In this document: positions 21,352 to 24,291 of the stretch, piece by piece
Position numbering within the stretch: position 1 is the first letter of the stretch
Layout: every line of letters begins with the position of its first letter
Assembly (NCBI RefSeq): GCF_000955955.1
Contig: NZ_JYJG01000094.1
Coordinates: 1 to 24,291, forward strand
Source of the DNA: Lentzea aerocolonigenes
GTDB taxonomy: Bacteria; Actinomycetota; Actinomycetes; Mycobacteriales; Pseudonocardiaceae
DNA: 24,291 nt
Reading direction: 5' to 3'
The notes under the pieces: generated by a model
Seen by the model: only the letters and a program-made list of their open reading frames with translations
What the model was told of the DNA's origin: nothing
Database searches by the model: none
Position numbers and translations under genes: made by a program

Positions 21352-22980
21352 CTAACCCATGTGCGGGTACTGGTGATCCGTCGGTGGCACGAGGGTTTCC
21401 TTGATGGCGCGCGGGCTCGTCCACCGTTGCAGGTTGTAGATCGAGCCCGCCTTGTCGTTGGTGCCGGAGCCGCGCGAACCACCGAACGGCTGCTGCCCGA
21501 CGACCGCGCCGGTCGGTTTGTCGTTGATGTAGAAGTTGCCCGCCGCGAACCTCAACGCCTTGTGGGCCTGGGCGACAGCCGTGCGATCACGTGCGAACAC
21601 GGCACCCGTCAACGCGTACGGCGTGGAGTTGTCGATGGTCTCCATGATGTTCGGGAAGTCCACGTCCTCGTAGACGTGCACGGCGAGGATCGGGCCGAAG
21701 TACTCGGTCGTGAAGATGTCGTGGTGCGGATCGGTGCCGAGCAGCACCGTCGGGTCGACGAAGTAGCCCACCGAGTCGTCGCACGTGCCGCCTGCCAGCA
21801 CCTCCACCGAGGTGGACGCGGACGCCATCAGCAGCGCGTCCTTGTGCTTGGCGAACGCGCGGTGGTCGATCACCGCGCCGCCGAACGCCGACAGGTCCGT
21901 GACATCGCCGTAGGACAACGACTTCGTGACGTCGAGCAGCCGTTCTCTGACTTCGCTTTCCCACAAGGACCGCGCGACGTACGCCCGCGAGGCCGCTGAA
22001 CACTTCTGGCCCTGGTACTCGAAAGCGCCGCGGACGAGTCCGGTGACGAGTGCCTTGGGGTCGGCGGACGCGTGGGCGATCACGAAGTCCTTGCCGCCGG
22101 TCTCGCCGACGATCCGCGGGTAGGCGCGGTAGTTGTCGAGGTTGCTCGCCATGGTCTGCCACAGCGCCTTGAACGTCTTCGTGGAGCCGGTGAAGTGCAG
22201 CCCGGCGAAGAATCTGTCGCGCAGCGCCACCTCGCTCACCGCCTGGCCGTCGCCGGTGACGAGGTTGATCACGCCGGGTGGCAGACCGGCTTCTTCGAGC
22301 AGGCGCATGGTGAAGTGCGCGGCCAGCTGCTGCGTCGGCGACGGCTTCCACACCACGGTGTTGCCCATCAGCGCGGGCGCGAGCGGCAGGTTGCCGGCGA
22401 TGGCGGTGAAGTTGAACGGCGTGATCGCCACGACGAACCCGTCGAGCGGCCGGTGGTCCATCCGGTTCCACACGCCGGGGCTGCTGATCGGCTGCTCCTC
22501 GAGGATGCGGCGGCCGAAGTGGACGTTGAACCGCAGGAAGTCGATCAGCTCGCACGCGGCGTCGATCTCGGCCTGCTGCACGGACTTCGACTGCCCGAGG
22601 ATGGTGGCGGCGTTGAGGGTGTCGCGCCACGGTCCGCTGAGCAGATCGGCGGCCCTCAGCAGCACTGCGGCGCGTTCGTCGAACGGCAGCTCCTGCCAAC
22701 CGGGGGCGGCGTGCTGGGCGGCTCGCATGGCTTCCGCGACGTCTGCGTTCGTGGCCTGCGTCGCGAAGCCGAGAACGTGCCGGTGATCGTGCGGCTGAAC
22801 GACGTCGATGCGCTCGCCACCGCCCATGCGTTCCTGACCGCCGATGGTCATCGTCAGCTCGTGAGTGGTGCCTTCGAGTTGCGCGATACGTCGTTCGAGA
22901 CTCGCGCGTTCGGCGCTGCCGGGAGCGTAGGTGTGCACTGGCTCGTTGACCGGTTCGGGTGCAGACGTTACGGCGTCCAT
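21352..22980 (-). CDS. pruA: L-glutamate gamma-semialdehyde dehydrogenase PruA
   Basis: A 542-residue aldehyde dehydrogenase of the delta-1-pyrroline-5-carboxylate type, catalysing the second oxidation step of proline to glutamate. The catalytic Cys327 is in YQGQKCSAASR and the general base Glu293 in VGETGGKDFV. Other family blocks are ITPFNFTAIAGNLPLAPALMGNTVVWKPS, LHFTGSTKTF, TEYFGPILAVHVY and GQQPFGGSRGSGTNDKAG, which fix it as the PruA branch rather than a generic ALDH. Length matches mycobacterial and streptomycete PruA. ATG at 22980 follows a G-rich stretch. The usual partner, putA (proline dehydrogenase), would be expected downstream but is absent here, replaced by the possible remnant. 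Divergent from the VOC gene by 36 bp. Confidence 0.96.
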   Translation of the reverse strand: MDAVTSAPEPVNEPVHTYAPGSAERASLERRIAQLEGTTHELTMTIGGQERMGGGERIDVVQPHDHRHVLGFATQATNADVAEAMRAAQHAAPGWQELPFDERAAVLLRAADLLSGPWRDTLNAATILGQSKSVQQAEIDAACELIDFLRFNVHFGRRILEEQPISSPGVWNRMDHRPLDGFVVAITPFNFTAIAGNLPLAPALMGNTVVWKPSPTQQLAAHFTMRLLEEAGLPPGVINLVTGDGQAVSEVALRDRFFAGLHFTGSTKTFKALWQTMASNLDNYRAYPRIVGETGGKDFVIAHASADPKALVTGLVRGAFEYQGQKCSAASRAYVARSLWESEVRERLLDVTKSLSYGDVTDLSAFGGAVIDHRAFAKHKDALLMASASTSVEVLAGGTCDDSVGYFVDPTVLLGTDPHHDIFTTEYFGPILAVHVYEDVDFPNIMETIDNSTPYALTGAVFARDRTAVAQAHKALRFAAGNFYINDKPTGAVVGQQPFGGSRGSGTNDKAGSIYNLQRWTSPRAIKETLVPPTDHQYPHMG

Positions 22981-23003
22981 TCCCCCATCGTGGCACGCGG
23001 TAG

Positions 23004-23016
23004 TAGGGTCCGTCGG
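23004..23016 (+). promoter_or_regulatory. Leaderless minus-10 element (TAGGGT) of the VOC gene
   Basis: TAGGGT at 23004-23009 is followed by 7 nt and then the GTG at 23017. It supports that start and a leaderless mRNA. Confidence 0.55.
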
Positions 23017-23403
23017 GTGGCGCGGGTGACTGGCATCGGCGGGGTTTTCCTGCGTTCACGGGATCCCGTGCGCTTGGCGGCCTGGTATCGCGACAACCTG
23101 GGCGTGCCGATGAGCGAAAAGGGCACCGTCACCTTCCACTGGCTCGACACGGCCACCAACGATCACCCCGGCACGACGACGATGGCGTTGTTCGCCCAGG
23201 ACACCGAGTACATCGGCGAACCGCACCAGCGCGCGATGCTGAACCTGCGCGTCGACGACCTGCCGTCGCTGATGGCGAAGCTGAAGGCGCGCGGGGTCGA
23301 GGTGCTGCCGGACACCGAGGACTCGGAGTTCGGGCGGTTCGGGTGGTGCGTCGATCCGGAGGGGAACCGGATCGAGCTGTGGGAGCCGGCCGAGGGGATG
23401 TGA
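23017..23403 (+). CDS. VOC family (glyoxalase/bleomycin-resistance fold) protein
   Basis: A 128-residue single VOC-domain protein. The first half has FLRSRDPVRLAAWYRDNLGVPM, the usual opening helix, and the second half has LNLRVDDLPSLMAKLKARGVEVLP and the terminal DPEGNRIELWEP. The last Glu of IELWEP and an upstream His/Glu are candidate metal ligands. Members include glyoxalase, dioxygenase and antibiotic-binding proteins; the substrate is unknown. GTG at 23017 is chosen from the TAGGGT element 7 nt upstream; the open frame further upstream is antisense to pruA. The GNAT gene follows after 2 nt. Confidence 0.88.
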   Translation: MARVTGIGGVFLRSRDPVRLAAWYRDNLGVPMSEKGTVTFHWLDTATNDHPGTTTMALFAQDTEYIGEPHQRAMLNLRVDDLPSLMAKLKARGVEVLPDTEDSEFGRFGWCVDPEGNRIELWEPAEGM

Positions 23404-23405
23404 CC

Positions 23406-24233
23406 GTGCTTCCCGAGGCAGTCGACGCCTTGCGCGAGTGGCAACGCGAGGGGGCTCCGTTTCAGCTCCATCCCGGCGATCTGGGCTGGTTCTGGCGGTT
23501 CGGCGAAGAGGCGCTGACCGCGGCTGTGCGAGTGTGGCGCCGAGACGGGCGCGTTGTCGCCGTTGGGTTGCTGGACTCCCCCGGCCTGTTGCGGTGCACG
23601 ATCGCGCCGGACGCTCAGCAGGACGAATCGCTGGCGCGGCGGCTGGCCGAGGACGTCTCAGATCCGGAACGGGGCGTGCTGCCCGCCGGAAAGGTGTGCA
23701 TCGACTCGCCCGTGGGCACGCGGTTCAAGGAGCTGCTGTTCTCACGCGGCTGGCAGACCGACGAACCTTGGACACCGCTGCGCCGCGATCTCACGTCGCC
23801 GGTACCGGATCCCGGTGCGCGGATCGAGGTGATCGGCCCGGACCGGGCACACCTGCACGCGGCGGTGATCAGGGCGTCGTTCGAGAGGTCCACGTTCGTC
23901 GACGAGCGCTGGCACACGATGGCGAGCGGCATCCCGTACGCCGACGCCCGCAGCCTGGTCGCGTACGACGGGGACGCCGCGGCGGCCGCGGTGACGGTGT
24001 GGTCGGCGGGTCCGGGCAAGCCGGGGCTGCTCGAACCGATGGGTGTGCACCGGGATCATCGCGGGCGCGGCTTGGGCAGGGCGATCACGCTCGCCGCGGC
24101 GGCCGCACTCCGCGACCTCGGGTCGTCGAGTGCGCTCGTCTGCACGCCGAGCTCGAACGTCGGAGCGGTCGCCACCTACCGGTCAGCGGGTTTCGAGCAG
24201 CTGTCCGAGATCGCCGACCTGCGCCGCGACTGA
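23406..24233 (+). CDS. GNAT family N-acetyltransferase
   Basis: A 275-residue protein with a C-terminal GNAT domain. The acetyl-CoA-binding motif A is LEPMGVHRDHRGRGLGRAITLAAAAALRDLG (about residues 212-242), followed by TPSSNVGAVATYRSAGFEQ, the typical N..A...Y.S.GF motif. The N-terminal half (FHPGDLGWFWRFGE-like, DSPGLLRC) looks like a divergent second GNAT-like fold, as in tandem GNAT proteins. The substrate is unknown. GTG at 23406 is 2 nt after the VOC stop, with GAGGGGAT upstream within the VOC gene, so the pair is cotranscribed and probably coupled. Confidence 0.88.
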   Translation: MLPEAVDALREWQREGAPFQLHPGDLGWFWRFGEEALTAAVRVWRRDGRVVAVGLLDSPGLLRCTIAPDAQQDESLARRLAEDVSDPERGVLPAGKVCIDSPVGTRFKELLFSRGWQTDEPWTPLRRDLTSPVPDPGARIEVIGPDRAHLHAAVIRASFERSTFVDERWHTMASGIPYADARSLVAYDGDAAAAAVTVWSAGPGKPGLLEPMGVHRDHRGRGLGRAITLAAAAALRDLGSSSALVCTPSSNVGAVATYRSAGFEQLSEIADLRRD

Positions 24234-24291
24234 GCGCCGCGGCACTGTCGGTGCTGCCCACTAGTAGTGCTTTGTTGGGTCAGCAAGAACC
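24234..24291. other. Window edge; possible mobile-element end
   Basis: The last 58 bp have no gene. A CACTAGTAGTG mini-palindrome at 24259-24269 and the following TTTGTTGGGTCAGC look unlike the surrounding GC-rich DNA and could be an insertion-sequence end, but the window stops here. Confidence 0.2.

Noticed and set aside
22072..23016. N-terminal extension of the VOC protein into sequence antisense to pruA
   Set aside because: The VOC fold starts at 23017 and a leaderless promoter element is correctly placed there; the upstream frame is a pruA shadow.
1..24291. tRNA, rRNA, CRISPR arrays, toxin-antitoxin or phage genes
   Set aside because: Looked for cloverleaf-like segments, regularly spaced repeats and related protein motifs by eye; none were found.

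Overview
This 24.3-kb window is chromosomal DNA from a high-GC actinobacterium. The best fit is a filamentous Pseudonocardiales (Lentzea / Saccharothrix / Amycolatopsis type), judged from gene content and the use of GTG, TTG and leaderless starts. No plasmid, phage, CRISPR, tRNA or rRNA genes were seen. At most there is a possible mobile-element edge in the last bases.

Layout. 59-4740: a large secreted alpha/beta hydrolase with Calx-beta-like C-terminal domains (minus), a small uncertain ORF, a histidine phosphatase translationally coupled to a diamine-type GNAT acetyltransferase, and a DUF5684 membrane protein. 4755-9098: a terminator-like hairpin, a secreted GH28 pectinase-type beta-helix enzyme behind a LacI-type operator, two convergent and overlapping methyltransferases, a secreted trypsin-like protease, and a small membrane protein. 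9350-13466: a conserved actinobacterial core block comprising a diacylglycerol-kinase-like lipid kinase, whiB1 behind two perfect Crp-type sites, the PdtaS-type histidine kinase, a 24-codon gene for ribosomal protein bL37 (too short for most gene callers), and the thiol-stress pair sigR-rsrA. 13577-16711: a YbaK Cys-tRNA(Pro) deacylase, a secreted DUF4232 protein, a DinB-like protein, a TIM-barrel PEP-hydrolase-like protein behind a near-consensus DasR (dre) operator, and an alpha/beta hydrolase coupled to the upstream SRAP gene. 16708-20379: the DNA-crosslink (SRAP) protein, then a 250-bp divergent spacer holding a 167-bp near-palindrome, then aroA-rsgA-lipoprotein. 20402-24233: an atypical SDR protein, a probable gene remnant, pruA, a glyoxalase-fold protein and a GNAT acetyltransferase.

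How it works together. The centre resembles the Mycobacterium tuberculosis whiB1-pdtaS-rshA-sigH-...-SRAP-aroA-rsgA neighbourhood: redox and nitric-oxide sensing (WhiB1), a sensor kinase acting on RNA-binding ANTAR outputs (PdtaS), thiol-oxidative stress control (SigR/RsrA), ribosome function (bL37, RsgA, YbaK) and aromatic biosynthesis (AroA). The flanks are accessory and saprophytic: secreted hydrolase, pectinase and protease, with carbon-source-type operators.

The observations most worth following are: the 81-bp-arm inverted repeat upstream of aroA, in which all seven transition differences between arms become G-U pairs only in the plus-strand RNA; the dual-start, self-regulated SigR layout; the bL37 micro-gene; the paired Crp sites; and the dre site at the TIM-barrel gene. 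No clearly new multi-gene system was found.
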